Shown here: piece by piece, positions 53,507-64,000 of the stretch
Layout of the letters: each line of letters opens with the position of its first letter
Numbering within the stretch: the first letter of the stretch is position 1
Origin: Podospora bellae-mahoneyi
Lineage: Eukaryota; Ascomycota; Sordariomycetes; Sordariales; Podosporaceae
NCBI RefSeq assembly: GCF_035222275.1
Contig: NC_085886.1
Span: 2,914,001 to 2,978,000 of the forward strand
Direction: 5' to 3'
DNA length: 64,000 nucleotides
The notes under the pieces: model-generated
What the model was told of the DNA's origin: nothing
The model's input: only the letters and a program-made list of their open reading frames with translations
Database searches by the model: none
Position numbers and translations under genes: made by a program

Positions 53507-56500
53507 CTACTTCCGGCCCTTGAGCAGAGCCAAAAACCAATCGACCAGTGGCTTGCGCCCCGTCGTCGTCGTCAGCGTCCGCAAAAAGTCATTGCTGTCC
53601 TGACCAAGCTGGTTTTGGACATGGCTGATATATAAATCCGCCGTCTTCATCCAGATGGCCTGCTGGATGCCGGCGATTTCGTTGAGGATCTGTCTAGATG
53701 TCGCGTCGCTGCTCGGTCGGAACCCTCCGTCCTGCAAAACGTCCCAGCACACGCCGTGGAACTGGGAGAGCATAAACTGCTCAAAGCCGGGGATGGTGGG
53801 AGAGGGAGGGCCGGTAGCGACTGGGTTCTCACCCGGGTTGATGATGTCGGGACCACCCCACTGCGTAATCATGCGGCTGAGAACGTTAAAGGCGATCCGG
53901 CTGGCCACAAGGTTCCCGTGGTTGAGGTTCTTGGCGACGCTGAAGATGGACGACACAAGAGACTCAAAGTTACCCTGGTTGGCCGCAGACACCAAAACGC
54001 CTCCAAGATCATTCATGAAGATAACCTGAACAAAAGAAACGTATTCCCGCCTCAGCTCCTGAAGCTGAATTTCATCATCGGTGCCGTTGATCGGCTCAGA
54101 AAGGCCACCAAAGACCCGCTGAAGAAGTGGTGTAAGGAGAAGATCGAGAATGTTGGAAATCTCTCCCTTGAAGTTGTATACAATCTGCTCCAGCAGACGA
54201 AGGAACATAGCCATCTCGTCCTTGCTGGAGCTGCGAGAGAGCAGGCCTTCGATCCACTGTGGCAATTGTGGAAGAACGGCAGAGCCGAGGACGCTGAGCA
54301 GGCGGGAGAAGGCAGACCGGCAGGCTGCCCGGATCTCATCACTCGTATTGAGCTGGTTCAAAGCAATCAGGATCGCCTCGGAAGCTCTTGTAAACTCGGC
54401 CGAGATCTCCTGTGCTGGCTGAGCCCGCGCCTTGGTGTGGCCAAGGGGCGTGTCGGCAAAACCATTGGCCAAAGTACCGAGGGCCATGATAATGTGGTGA
54501 ATCTGGAGAATGGCTTGCGCATCCCCGGCCTTGGCTCTTTCGAGGTGGACGCTCATATCTGAGAATAGAGGCTCCATGACAGACCGAGCGTACAAGGCCT
54601 GGTCGGCAACAGGGGTGGCAGATGTAGCAGACACGCACCCAACAGCCTCAAACAAGTAGAGCTGGCCATTGAAGACGGCATCGGCAGAGTGATCCGACTC
54701 ATCAGAGGACATGTCGTCGTCTGCGTCATTACTAGGGACCTCAGCCTTGATGGGCAGCAAGTCGCTGATGGACTCGATCACAGTCTTGGCGACATTGCCC
54801 ACCTGCGCCCTCAAAGTCTTGACGAAGCGCAAGAACAGGTACCAAGAGCGTGTGCGCACCCTGACGTGCTCATGGTGCACCAGCCTTACGAAGTTCTCAA
54901 GGACCCGGGGGATGTAGTTTTGGTGAGACTCGAAGAAGCTGTGATAGCGGACGCAAATCTCCATGTACTGGAGCAAGATAGCTGGGTGGGCGTAGTTGGC
55001 AATACCTTTGACGTGTCAGCATTGCTCGTATTCAAGACGGGAAGAAAACTTACCAGAATCAACCATCTTGCTCATCATGAGAGCCAGGCGCTCCGCGGCT
55101 ACAGGGTTTGGCTGACTCTTGGCAGCCAGTCCCATGTTGGGCAGCGCAAGCTCTCCAAACAGGTACATTTCGTGAAGCGCCAGGTCCAGATCTCTCCAGT
55201 CCATCTGAGACCCTTGTTGCTGGAGGGTGGAAAACATGTTTCCGACTAGGTTGCTCATGAACTCCATGCAAAGGTTCTCATCAACGGCAGCAACGCTCTT
55301 TTGGAGAATTTGCAGCCTCTTACGCAGCTCCAGAAATTCTGCTTCGTCTGTTTGCTCGTCTTCGAGGCCCCAGTTGGACGTCTCGTCGTACCTCATCTTG
55401 AGAACTATGGCGTTCAGGATGGGAGGAAGCATTTCGGCATAGGTCGCCGGAAGAGTCCCGACTTTTCTAAGGAAAGTGAGGAGGTCGGTTAATGAGGGAA
55501 TAACTGTCGAGCAGACCTCGTCGTACTCGTCCGAGAACAAGCGGAGCAGGGACGGCAGGAAGTATTGCATAAGCTGCTCAGCCTTCGCCCTCGTATCGTT
55601 GTCAACCTTGCCGTCCTCAAGCACGCGAACAATATCTGACATGACAGCGTTGACAAGCTTGGCGACCACCTCGGCCAGATCCGTGTCGTACTGGGAGGTT
55701 CCCTTCCACTCATTGAGTGGGGGACTGGCCAGCAATTCTGTGATGATTTCGCGAAGCTGCAAGAAGTTGATCATCTCGATCTTGTCGCTCGCCTTCATTT
55801 TCTTGCTGACAATCTCGGTAAAGGTGTCAACAGCTATATCTCTGACCTTATCCTCGCCACCTGAAGCATTTGACCTCCCGACCAAGGGCAGCAGAAGACC
55901 GAGCATTTGTTGGTTGATGACCAGCGAGATGTCGATCCAGCTCACCCATTTCCCAATGATTTTGAGCGTCATCTCAACGACTCCATCGTGCTGGTTGCTG
56001 TACCGAGACAGAATATCGGTCCATGACGTGGCAATTTTGGCCATATCTCGCTCACGAATAAGGTCCTTGAGATCACTGTTTCTCTTCGCCTCCTGCTCCT
56101 GCCGGCTGAGCATCAAGTCGGCAATCTCGTCGTGAATCGAGCTGAGAATGCGGAGGTATAATATGACGCCAGGGAGGTTGTCATTCTGGGCAATGGCATA
56201 AAAGTCCTGAACGAAGCTGCTCCAGTGTTCCCTGTACAAGAAGACAAAGAGGTATGTGAGGGTTTGCGTCAGCTTGTTTTGGAGATGTGCTGGGTCGACC
56301 TGACTTTGGGTGTTGCTCGTGTATGTCCGTCCGATATATTCGAGGAGAGACTGCTTCAGGTACACGAGACCGGCTGCATCCAGGGCTTCTGAATGAACGG
56401 CATTGTTTATGATTTCAAGCGAGACTAGTCGTACGACTTCGGACGCTGGGGGGGATCGGGTAAAGAGCCTGATGCAGACCTGCCAGGCCTGGGGGTCTAC

Positions 56501-56729
56501 TCGCAGCTGGTTAAGGTACTCGAAAGCCTGGCCCTTGAGCTCCTGGCTGGAACTAGGGTTCCAGGCGACCTCGATCGCATTCTCGATCTATGAGGGCAGA
56601 GCATGTTAGCATGGTCATGCGACACGGCCCAGACGACGGCGACAGTTATCCCTCCTCTGGTGGTAGCGGGGTTGGGAGATTGGGCGCTTTTTGCGGGGAA
56701 CTAGATCAAGGGCTTACCTGGGCGTCCAT
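53507..56729 (-). CDS. LOS1: exportin-T, tRNA nuclear export receptor
   Basis: Exons 56718-56729, 55054-56587 and 53507-55005 (introns 130 and 48 bp) give 1014 residues, close to the usual length of Los1/Xpot. Exportin-T binds mature tRNA with RanGTP and carries it out of the nucleus. The first exon encodes only MDAQ. Exon 2 starts IENAIEVAWNPSSSQELKG, the typical importin-beta-like N-terminus. The rest is a HEAT-repeat solenoid with family-typical segments such as LLRLFSDEYDEVCSTVIPSL and YMEICVRYHSFFE. The exon 2/3 junction (KMVDSG joined to IANYAHPAILLQYMEICVR) is in frame; the unspliced frame stops a few codons past the donor. There is an ACGCGA motif at about 56813, upstream of the start. 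Tandem with Pob3 on the same strand. Confidence 0.94.
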
Positions 56730-57389
56730 TGCCGGACAGTGGTTAATGTGGTGTATGGCGAGGGATTCGGAGTCTTTATATTTCGGTGGGCTATTATTTT
56801 TGACGCGAGGCTGCTATAACTCTGGAAGCTGTGGTGGAAGAGCACTCGGCATTCTCAGATACGGCAGATGTGGCGCCGAAGATACATGAGTCGACCTTGC
56901 TTCAGTTGGCCTCCATGGTCTGCGGGGAATAAGTAAGGTAGGGCGGCGGTGAGGGATGGGGGGTTGTTCGGATGGAGACAGTGCACAGTTAAAGACACAC
57001 TCTTGTTCAGTGTGTACAGCCGCGGCGTGAGTTGCTTGGAAGTTTGTTTCTACTTCGACTCGTTCTCAATCTGGGGAAACAAAGCGGTGGATGGAAATGG
57101 GATGCTGCAAAAGATGGTGGGGCAGAGGGAGTCAAAAAAGTCAACCTCTACAGTAAAAGGCCAGGCTTCCAGACTGCCACCTGAATTGGTGGGGCACGCG
57201 CACGTGCCACCATCTCTCTCTCCTCTCTAGAACACAAGACAATGAATGCCCATTGTGATACACTGCATACGGATATTCATAAATCCTTTGCCAAACCCCC
57301 AACGCCATAACCAGATACATTGGCTCCAAAACAGACCCCTTATTTCCTTCCTCATAACTACCCCAATCCAAGACCGTCCCCCCGCTGAC
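56730..57389. other. intergenic between Pob3 and exportin-T
   Basis: These 660 bp contain the Pob3 3' UTR and the exportin-T promoter on the minus strand. I see no gene and no prominent repeat. Confidence 0.55.
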
Positions 57390-59232
57390 TCAACCAGTCT
57401 TCTTCTTCTTCTTTGGCCGCTCTTCCTCCTCCTCTTCAGCATCTTCCATCTCCTCGTCTTCGTCATCATCCACCTCATTATCAACATCACTCTCTCCGCT
57501 GCCTGAACCATCACTTTCGTGATTGCTGTCATATTCCTCGGCGACGTCGCTGTCCGAGTCAGCCTGGAAGTCCTCATCCACGCTCTCCTCATCTTCGTCG
57601 GCCGAGCCGCGATCGGCCTTGTTCTGGACCACTTCCTCATCTGAGCTGGCCATGTCCTCCGCTCTCATGGCCGCAGCAAGCATGTTGGCATCCTCATCGA
57701 TTTCGTTCTTAACGCGAAGACCCTTGTACTGGAAGAAGTCCTCGAGTCCCTTAAGATCTTCACGGTTGATGTTGCTAAACTGCGAGTTGCCGCCGCCCTT
57801 CATGTGGACTGTTATATCAAACGTCGACAGGGCGGAGACAGCTCCCCCAACGCGAGAGAAGGTGATGGACTGCGTTTGATCGTATGCGATGTAGGTGGCT
57901 GGCTTGGGCACGAACATGAACGCCTTTTCCAGGCAGTACAAGAAGCCCTCGCTGGCCTTGATCGAACACTTGATGCCGGACTGGGCCCGGTGTGTCTGGA
58001 AGTTTTTGGCAGGTGAGAGAATCTTCTTGCCCGCAAGTCCTCTAAAAATCTGGGCCACCACGCTGTGCAGGGGCTGCTCGTAATGAGACTCGAGCTTGCC
58101 CTTGTACTTCTCGTTGAGGTCTTCTTCAGGGAGGTTCAGATCCAGCGTCACTTCCTCGTCCGTCTTGAACTGCATCACAAGGAATGGATACCTGGTCTGA
58201 CCCTGGCGCAAGGGTGGATCCAGCCCGATGCAGAGGAGATAGTGAACCTCGTCGGGCTTGGGAAGAACCATGAACTTCTTGATGGCTTCGTACTGGATCT
58301 TGTAGTCGTATGTCTTGCCGCGAAGACGAAAGGATGTATCGTACATATCGATATCGAAACGACCTCTTGGCGTGAGGTGCAAGACATCGAGGAAGGTGGC
58401 AATCGTGTCGCCGGCCGACTCGCCAATCTCGGCCTTCTCAATGAGGGTGTCGTAGAAGAGAGTGACGGCGTTCTTCTCTTCCTCGTCTGCATCGCTGCCA
58501 GCATCACCGCCCTCGGCCTCTTTCCGGGTGGTTGTTCCTGGAATGTAGAACCTCATCTCGACCATCTGGTCCTTGCCGGCGGACGCCTTCTTTCCCTTTC
58601 CAGGGGTGGCACCATTCTGACCGGGTTTCCCACCCTCGCCAACAGCAAACTCGACAGCGATTTCGTTTCTGCCGGCAAGGTTGGTGTTGGAGATTTCAGA
58701 GTAGGGGATTTCGAAGGCGGGACGGTTCTGGACGTTGAATGTGAGCTCCGCCTTTCCAAACTCGGCCTTGCCCCAGTTCCAGCCGCGCAGCGAATGCTCC
58801 TTGTTTTCTAGGTTCGTGCTATACCAGTTCTTGAAGATTTTGCTCAAGCGCTCGTAGTCCTGTTGGGGCGGGGGGCTGTCAGCAGCTGTCTCGGCTTATG
58901 TCAATGTCGAAAATTAGGCACCCACCTCTTGCTGAAAACCGTCTAGTTGAATGATGCCCGAATTCCTCTGCAGAATCTTGATCTCGTAGCCCTTGGCGGC
59001 TCTGCTCCATTGCGCACCGCCAATGTTGCCCTGATCGAGTGTGAAGGTGTCGCCGCCGCCTACTGGCTTCCAGCCGAGACCGGTCTCCGCGAATCTGCAC
59101 TTTCCGTGTTCCTTGGACAGGTCCAGGTAAATGTTGTCGAAACTCTCACTGCGCAGCGGTCAGTCTGGGAAGCTCAAGCGATCAGGCGCATAGAAATGGA
59201 GTTCAGAAGTAAACAACGTACATGGCGGCCAT
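57390..59232 (-). CDS. POB3: FACT complex subunit Pob3 (SSRP1-like)
   Basis: Exons 59222-59232, 58926-59148 and 57390-58859 (introns 73 and 66 bp) give 567 residues. With Spt16, Pob3 forms FACT, which loosens and rebuilds nucleosomes during transcription and replication. The first exon has only 11 coding bases (ATGGCCGCCAT). Splicing completes MAAIESFDNIYLDLSKEHGK, the family N-terminus. The N-terminal PH-like domain contains NIGGAQWSRAAKGYEIKI and, across the exon 2/3 junction, GFQQE plus DYERLSKIF. EHSLRGWNWGKAEF and the SSRECOG and tandem-PH regions follow. The last 100 residues are Asp/Glu/Ser-rich and end in a basic EERPKKKKKTG. There is no HMG box, as usual for fungal Pob3, where Nhp6 supplies it. 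An ACGCGA motif and a reversed CCAAT lie 140-160 bp upstream. Confidence 0.96.
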
Positions 59233-59899
59233 GGTGATGGTTTCCTGTCCAAAGTCTCGGAGATGGTTTGGATGGCGTTGTGGGTGACTGGAGGTTGTCG
59301 GAGACAAAATTGAAGGCGGCGTCGAAAGAACTTCCACTCGGCGCGCCTCTGAAAGGGAATCGGCGCCGTGACGCGACAAGCTAAATTGGTGGTCCGTGTC
59401 CCTTTCTTGGCGGCTCTGGGGCAGTAGCTGAACTGCCGGGCGGTGTGGCTTCCAGGACAGCAGGTGGCTTTTGGCTTGCAGGGAAAAGCTTGGGCCAGGA
59501 GAGCCCCTAGAAAGGTGGGGGTGTATCGAGGGGTCAACTCTTTTGTTCACTTTTATCTCGGAGCACCACCTACAACGCTCCCGAGTGTGCGGCTGGACAG
59601 CACACATAAAGAAACATACGTTTGGTTGTCTTATTCTTATGCTCCCCAAATTAGGCCTAGTGAACAAGTGGCTAACAGGGAAACCACAAAACTGTGAAAT
59701 ATTATCGAGTGTTGACTTAGTTTGCAGCCCCAATTTCCCCTACCACGAGTATGCCGTCCATGTAAGTACCTATGTATGCCGTCCATGTTGGGAAACTTTC
59801 GCGCCTCAGTGGAAACAACTAATAAAGTTTGGGGCAGAATGTCACGCTCTTGTCCAAAGTTCTCTTTAATCCTGTGTAAGTTTAAGCCCTCTTGCCTCT

Positions 59900-59958
59900 C
59901 TTGCTCGAAAGTCAAGCCCACTTGCTCGAAAGTCAAGCCTACTTGCTTAAAAATCGAC
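59900..59958 (+). repeat. 21-bp tandem repeat, locus D
   Basis: Two units of exactly 21 bp differ at one base (CTTGCTCGAAAGTC then AAGCCCA or AAGCCTA), at 59900-59920 and 59921-59941, with a decayed third to 59958. The period and the AAGCC...CTT register match loci A-C, but sequence identity is only about half, so kinship is uncertain. Confidence 0.85.
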
Positions 59959-60169
59959 AACTATCACAAAGTTTAAATACCTGCCACCATCTGCCTCTCC
60001 CAATTGCATCCCAAAATCTACTCTCTGGTTCAGAACAGGCTACACCTCATCACCTTCACTGGTTCAGAACAGTCTGCAACGCACCATCTTATCTTTGCTT
60101 CAGCTATCCGAGCATCACCGTCGAACCACACCACACACCATCTCTCAAGATACACAGACCAATTCCAAA

Positions 60170-60712
60170 ATGGACAGTTTCAATTTGTCCTAGTTTACCC
60201 AGAAAATAAAGGCCTACATGGATCTGCACATTAACCAACTCAAGACCTATCGAGACGGGCTTCGCCAGCATCAATAGCCGAATGGACAACCTCGATGGCC
60301 CACGCTAAGTCTCAACAACCTCACACAATTTGACAGATAAAAAATCTCAGGCACACAATACTGGGCAACAACAACAGCAGGATCTCGACTATTAATACTG
60401 CAATCGGCAGGATTGAGGCTTGAATCGATGGTCTCGAGCAGCACATGGGTGTCCTGTACAATCAACTTTCTCGGGAGATCACCAATACCTCCAAAAATTC
60501 TGAGCGAGAAGCATGAAGCATTGCGGCAAGACGTGAACGCAAAGATGAACAAGTTTGAACTGAGAATCAATCGCAAGGTGGACGACCAGATGCAGTTGCG
60601 GGATATGGTAAGCTTTCTTCACTTGACTTTACCCAGTATCAACATACAAGCACCCCTGCTTTCTTCATACATACGTGTACATAGATACTAACTGCTGTAG
60701 GTTATTTTATAG
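60170..60712 (+). pseudogene. broken coiled-coil protein gene, keeps its intron
   Basis: From an ATG in good context (CCAAAATGGAC) the frame reads MDSFNLS, then TAG (60191-60193), then FTQKIKAYMDLHINQLKTY. At least two frame changes follow (near 60255-60265 and 60515), and there is another stop (TGA at about 60423). Between the breaks the sequence is still clearly coding-like, with amphipathic heptads: AIGRIEA, IDGLEQHMGVLYNQLSREI, and HEALRQDVNAKMNKFELRI. At the end is a complete intron, 60608-60700 (GTAAGC donor, TACTAAC branch, TGTAG acceptor). The next exon would read VIL and stop. The protein family is not recognised. Recent decay of a genuine gene fits best; a live gene with unusual extra introns is less likely. 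Confidence 0.7.
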
Positions 60713-61047
60713 TTTTATGATCGTCGTGAGGCTACTTCGTTTAGTTGACTAGCAAGGCTTTTCGAGCACCGATAACGTAACGGGTTTGGTTTGGGTTGAA
60801 GGATGGATCTGAGAGCTCAGTACTATTGTGGATGATTGTGGGGCGGATGAGTGAGGTTGAAGTGATCAAGTCAAGCCTCCGAGAAACTACCAGAACATAG
60901 AAAAATCAAGGCTCGTTCAAAGTCAGTGTTCAGGATCTGTGTTTCAGTTTTGTAGCTATATCAGCACCCTCTGCACACAACAATTGGCACAGCAAAAGTC
61001 AGTTAACTTATATCATATTGTGAGCCATGCCTCCGAGGAAAACCAAT

Positions 61048-61131
61048 AGGCTTTTTAGCTATCTTTAAAGGCTTAATAATTATCCTTCAAGGTATAGTTT
61101 ACACTATAATAGAGGTAACCTACTTGCTTTG
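61048..61131 (+). repeat. 21-bp AGGCCT-type tandem repeat, locus C
   Basis: Four consecutive 21-bp units start at 61048, 61069, 61090 and 61111 (AGGCTTTTTAGCTATC..., AGGCTTAATAATTATC..., AGGTATAG..., AGAGGTAAC...). The first unit matches the locus A consensus at about 17 of 21 positions, and the rest decay progressively. Most differences are changes to A or T. Confidence 0.75.
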
Positions 61132-61381
61132 GTGCTCATTATTTTGCCCGTTTTGTGTCATCACTCGTACCAAGTTACTAAAAGCGCTCCTTCCGTAGTT
61201 TCCAAGCATGTAATATTCCACGTAGCATTAATAAGCTGTTGGTTCTGGGGACTTCTTCGACTTTATGCATAACAATCATTGCTGATGATAAATAAAATGC
61301 ATAACCTATAAACCGCCTTTGCTCGCTAATTATATAGTTCCCTGAATAAACCCCTTTACAAACACCACCCCCCTCACTCAC

Positions 61382-63257
61382 TCAAAGTTTAACATCCCCG
61401 GGCGTCCCCTTCCTGGCCCAGTCCCGAAGTACGTTCTTCTTTATCTTCCCCGTGCTCGTCTTTGGCAACTCCCTCACCACCTCCACCTCCCTCGGCACCA
61501 TGAATTTACTGATACTGCTCTGGTGTTTCGCCCAGTCGATAAACTCCTTTTCGTCAATCGTCTGTCCTTGCTTGACTGTGAGGTAAGCCTTTGGCCTCTC
61601 CCCCCAGTGAGAGTCTGGCACTGCGACGACGCCGGCTTCGAGGACGGAGGGGTGCTCGACTAGCATTGATTCAAGGGCGACAGAGGAGATGTTTTCACCA
61701 CCTATATAAAACAAACAAAAATTGTCAGGTTGTTTGTTTTTTTTTTTTGGGTTGGGGGTTTGGAAGGGGAACTAACCAGAGATAATGATATCCTTCTGCC
61801 TATCTTGAATCAAAATACTCCCATCCTCACACCAGACTGCCAGGTCCCCAGAGCGGAGAACACCCCCCTCAAAGAGCTTCCTCGTCGCCTCCGGGTCTTT
61901 GTAGTACCCCTTGCAGCAGATATTCCCCTCAAAAACAATCTCGCCTACTTCCTTTCCGTTCTTGGCAACGTCTACCGGCTCCCCGCCTAGGCTACTCCCA
62001 TCCTCGGCCGTCTTGACGACACGCACACCAAGCGAGGTGAGAAATCCATGACCTTGCCTTGCCATTTTTGCAAACTTCTCGTGGGGGGGCAGGAGGTCCC
62101 ATTCTGGTAGGAGGTAACCCCTGGTGATTGGACCGTATGTTTCGGTAAGACCATAGACGTGGACAGGGTAGAGGTTTAATGCGGTCATTTGCTCGAATAA
62201 CCTCGCTGTTGGGGGGGACGCAGCAACAGTGACACGGACTGGGCTGGGGAGGACTTCGGCGTTGGGGTCGGCGCACAAAAGGGTGTTGACTGTTGGTGCT
62301 GCGTTGAAGTGGGTGACCCCCTCGTTTTTGAGAAGAGACCAGATAAGCGGGTAGTCTATCTTCCTCAGACAGACGTGGGTTCCCCTCACGGCGGTGATGG
62401 CCCAGGGAAAGGTCCAGCCTACGGCGTGGAACATGGGGAGGGTCCAGAGATACTTGCACCTGCCATCTGGGAGGTTGAGGCCCGACTCGACAATGTTGGC
62501 CATGGTTGCCAGGTAGGCCCCGCGGTGGGTGTAGATTACCCCCTTTGGGCGGGAGGTTGTGCCAGAGGTGAAAGGGAGGGCGATGGTGGAATCTTCGTCG
62601 GGGACGCGGGCTGAGATGAGGTCTGACCAGCCTTTTGAGCCGGTGGTGCGGTCGAGGATGAGGCCTTCGAGGACTGCTTCGTCAAAGGGGCCGGAGAGGA
62701 CGCCTTCTGTTGCGTCGGTGTCCTGATATTGTTAGTTATTAGCTTTTACGGGAGATGAGAGAGCGTGGGGGGCTTACAAGATCAACGATGATTTTGACAT
62801 TGGGGTGAGATTCTGTAAAGGCCTTCAACAGATTCTCATACTCCTTGTCGACAATGATGCAGTCCACCTCGGCAAAGTCGAAGATGTAGGTGATATCATC
62901 TGGTTTCAGCCTGTAGTTTACTGGCACAATCACACCCCCAGCAGCAACAATCCCAAAGATGCTCTCCAAAAACGCCGGCGTGTTGGGTGCTAGCAGACCA
63001 ATGCGCTTGTAGCCATGCTTGCGGAAGTAGTACGCCAGCCCACGGGCACGGTCAGCGAGCTCCATGTAGGACCGCCGGAGGATCTTGTTGTTGGCTGTCA
63101 CATGGTAGACGGCCTCGGCATCGGGCTCAATGGCTGCGGCGCGTTCGAGGAAGTAAGTTGGCGAGAGGTGGGAGAAGTGGTGGGGTACTGATTCAGGGGT
63201 AGCCGAGTGGAAGATGTGGCCGAGGACGTTTCTGAGGCGGTTGGAGGGGCCTGACAT
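61382..63257 (-). CDS. acyl-CoA synthetase / AMP-dependent ligase (ANL superfamily)
   Basis: Exons 62778-63257, 61777-62722 and 61382-61701 (introns 55 and 75 bp) give 581 residues. ANL ligases activate a carboxylic acid as acyl-AMP and pass it to CoA. The phosphate loop PFTSGTTSRPKGV is near residue 210. YGLTETYGPI, SGDLAVW, the hinge-side SGGENISS (restored by splicing of exons 2 and 3) and KTSTGKIKKNVLR, with the catalytic lysine near the C-terminus, are all present, so the enzyme should be active. The N-terminal part includes IGLLAPNTPAFLESIFGIVA and AGGVIVPVNYRL. Overall shape resembles medium-chain acyl-CoA or plant-type acyl-activating enzymes; the acid substrate cannot be read. The C-terminus DVKL is not a good PTS1. 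The start is the ATG at 63257; a TTG extension is ignored. No partner biosynthetic genes are adjacent. Confidence 0.93.
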
Positions 63258-63578
63258 TGTGAATGACGATGAGGGTTGACGGTGACGGCGGATGGGAACC
63301 AAGCAACGACAAACACCGGTGAACTAGTAGTAACCAAAGATGGGGAAAAAGCCGTTGGACCGAGAGACCAAAAAAACCAAACCAGTGAAAAAACAGACGA
63401 TAGCAACACGCCAACGACCACGTCAACAGCGAGGGGACAAGGAGAAAGGGGGAACAGGGAACCAGCGACGAGCGAGCGAACACCTAGTACCTAGTAGCAG
63501 CAACAGAAAAGAGAGGATGGGGAGAGGAGAGGAGAAGAGAGGAGAGGGGAGGAGAGGTGAGGAGAGGTGAGGTATAGT

Positions 63579-63609
<31 letters not shown>

Positions 63610-64000
63610 GACAGTCTCAAAAACAGGTAAAACATCCAGCCGTCCGGGGCACCCCATACCTACATCACATCTCCAGCATAACCGTGTTCAAAGGGGGGGT
63701 TCCTTTCCTCGGCATCGAGAAGCCCACACAGAGTCCACAAAGCTTGAACAGCGCGGCCCCGGGACCACAGCGTGCCGCCGCCGTGTGCAAGCAACAGGAT
63801 CGCCAAGCGGGCCAACTTCCCCGCATCCGCGCAATGCCCAGGGCTAGGCCGGATTGGGGTAATCCACTTGACCGACCGAGAGGGCGGAGGTGCCGGTGAT
63901 TGCCGCTCCTCATTCTCACATGTTCAACTCTTTCTATTTATCATCAAGTGTTCGTATTCCAAAGAGAGAGAGAGAGCAAGAGTTGAGACGGAAAATATAT
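63258..64000. other. upstream region of the AMP-ligase gene, window end
   Basis: It holds a GAGAG-type purine tract at about 63511-63572, (AT)n at 63582-63609 and an AGAG run at 63964-63977. No gene is supported up to the window edge. Confidence 0.55.
63511..63609. repeat. purine tract followed by (AT)14
   Basis: GAGAGG/GGAGAGGTGA units form an almost pure purine run. After a short spacer an uninterrupted AT dinucleotide run (63582-63609) follows. It lies about 250-350 bp upstream of the AMP-ligase ATG. Confidence 0.93.

Larger units (their letters stand above)
59233..61381. other. decayed intergenic stretch with pseudogene and tandem repeats
   Basis: Between Pob3 and the AMP-ligase gene lies a repeat-rich region. 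It has a 15-bp direct repeat (gtatgccgtccatgt) near 59749-59790, 21-bp units at 59900-59960, a ctggttcagaacag duplication near 60023-60073, the broken coiled-coil gene at 60170-60712 and repeat locus C at 61048-61131. The first part is the Pob3 promoter. Confidence 0.6.

Noticed and set aside
61382-61393. C-terminal VKL of the AMP ligase as a peroxisomal PTS1 signal
   Set aside because: PTS1 normally needs a small residue (S/A/C) at the third position from the end. Val there makes peroxisomal targeting unsupported.

Overview
The window looks like nuclear DNA from a filamentous ascomycete, probably a sordariomycete and perhaps Sordariales; that rank is an inference. Support comes from short introns (48-130 bp) with GTRNGT-type donors and CTAAC/CTAAT-like branch sites, GC-rich third codon positions, long leaders full of simple repeats, large genes with few or no introns (a 2152-residue separase in one exon), and a gene set of conserved eukaryotic housekeeping functions. 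There are no operons. I see no tRNA, rRNA, CRISPR, phage or prokaryotic features.

Layout. 1-4882 is gene-free and holds simple repeats. 4883-5719 is an acidic conserved fungal protein of unknown function. 5720-10651 is gene-free. 10652-13053 is a convergent pair: IBA57 (mitochondrial Fe-S maturation) and a Cwf23/DNAJC17-type spliceosomal J-protein. 14015-27409 is a compact block: separase, a small mitochondrial membrane protein, a SIRT4-type sirtuin, a mitochondrial CDF metal transporter and aspartyl aminopeptidase. 27410-35429 is an 8-kb stretch with no gene I can support. 35430-51020 holds Mediator MED15, a Whi5/Nrm1-type G1/S repressor, NRDE2 and a CLC chloride transporter. 51021-53506 is gene-free. 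53507-59232 holds exportin-T and the FACT subunit Pob3. 59233-61381 is a decayed stretch with a broken coiled-coil gene and tandem repeats. 61382-63257 is an acyl-CoA/AMP ligase.

Functional themes. Three genes act in chromosome cycle and S-phase chromatin (separase, Whi5/Nrm1-like, Pob3). Three or four act in RNA metabolism and transcription (Cwf23, NRDE2, exportin-T, MED15). Three or four are likely mitochondrial (IBA57, the TM/coiled-coil protein, the CDF transporter, probably the sirtuin). They are not a pathway cluster.

The most unusual signals are: (i) a degenerate tandem repeat with an almost exact 21-bp period and an AGGCCT core, present at three distant intergenic loci and probably at two more; (ii) a recently broken coiled-coil gene that keeps a perfect intron; (iii) an in-frame 73-codon extension with presequence character before aspartyl aminopeptidase; (iv) paired TTTGGACGCGA elements before the Whi5-like gene. 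All exon boundaries were placed by eye from splice consensus and reading frame.
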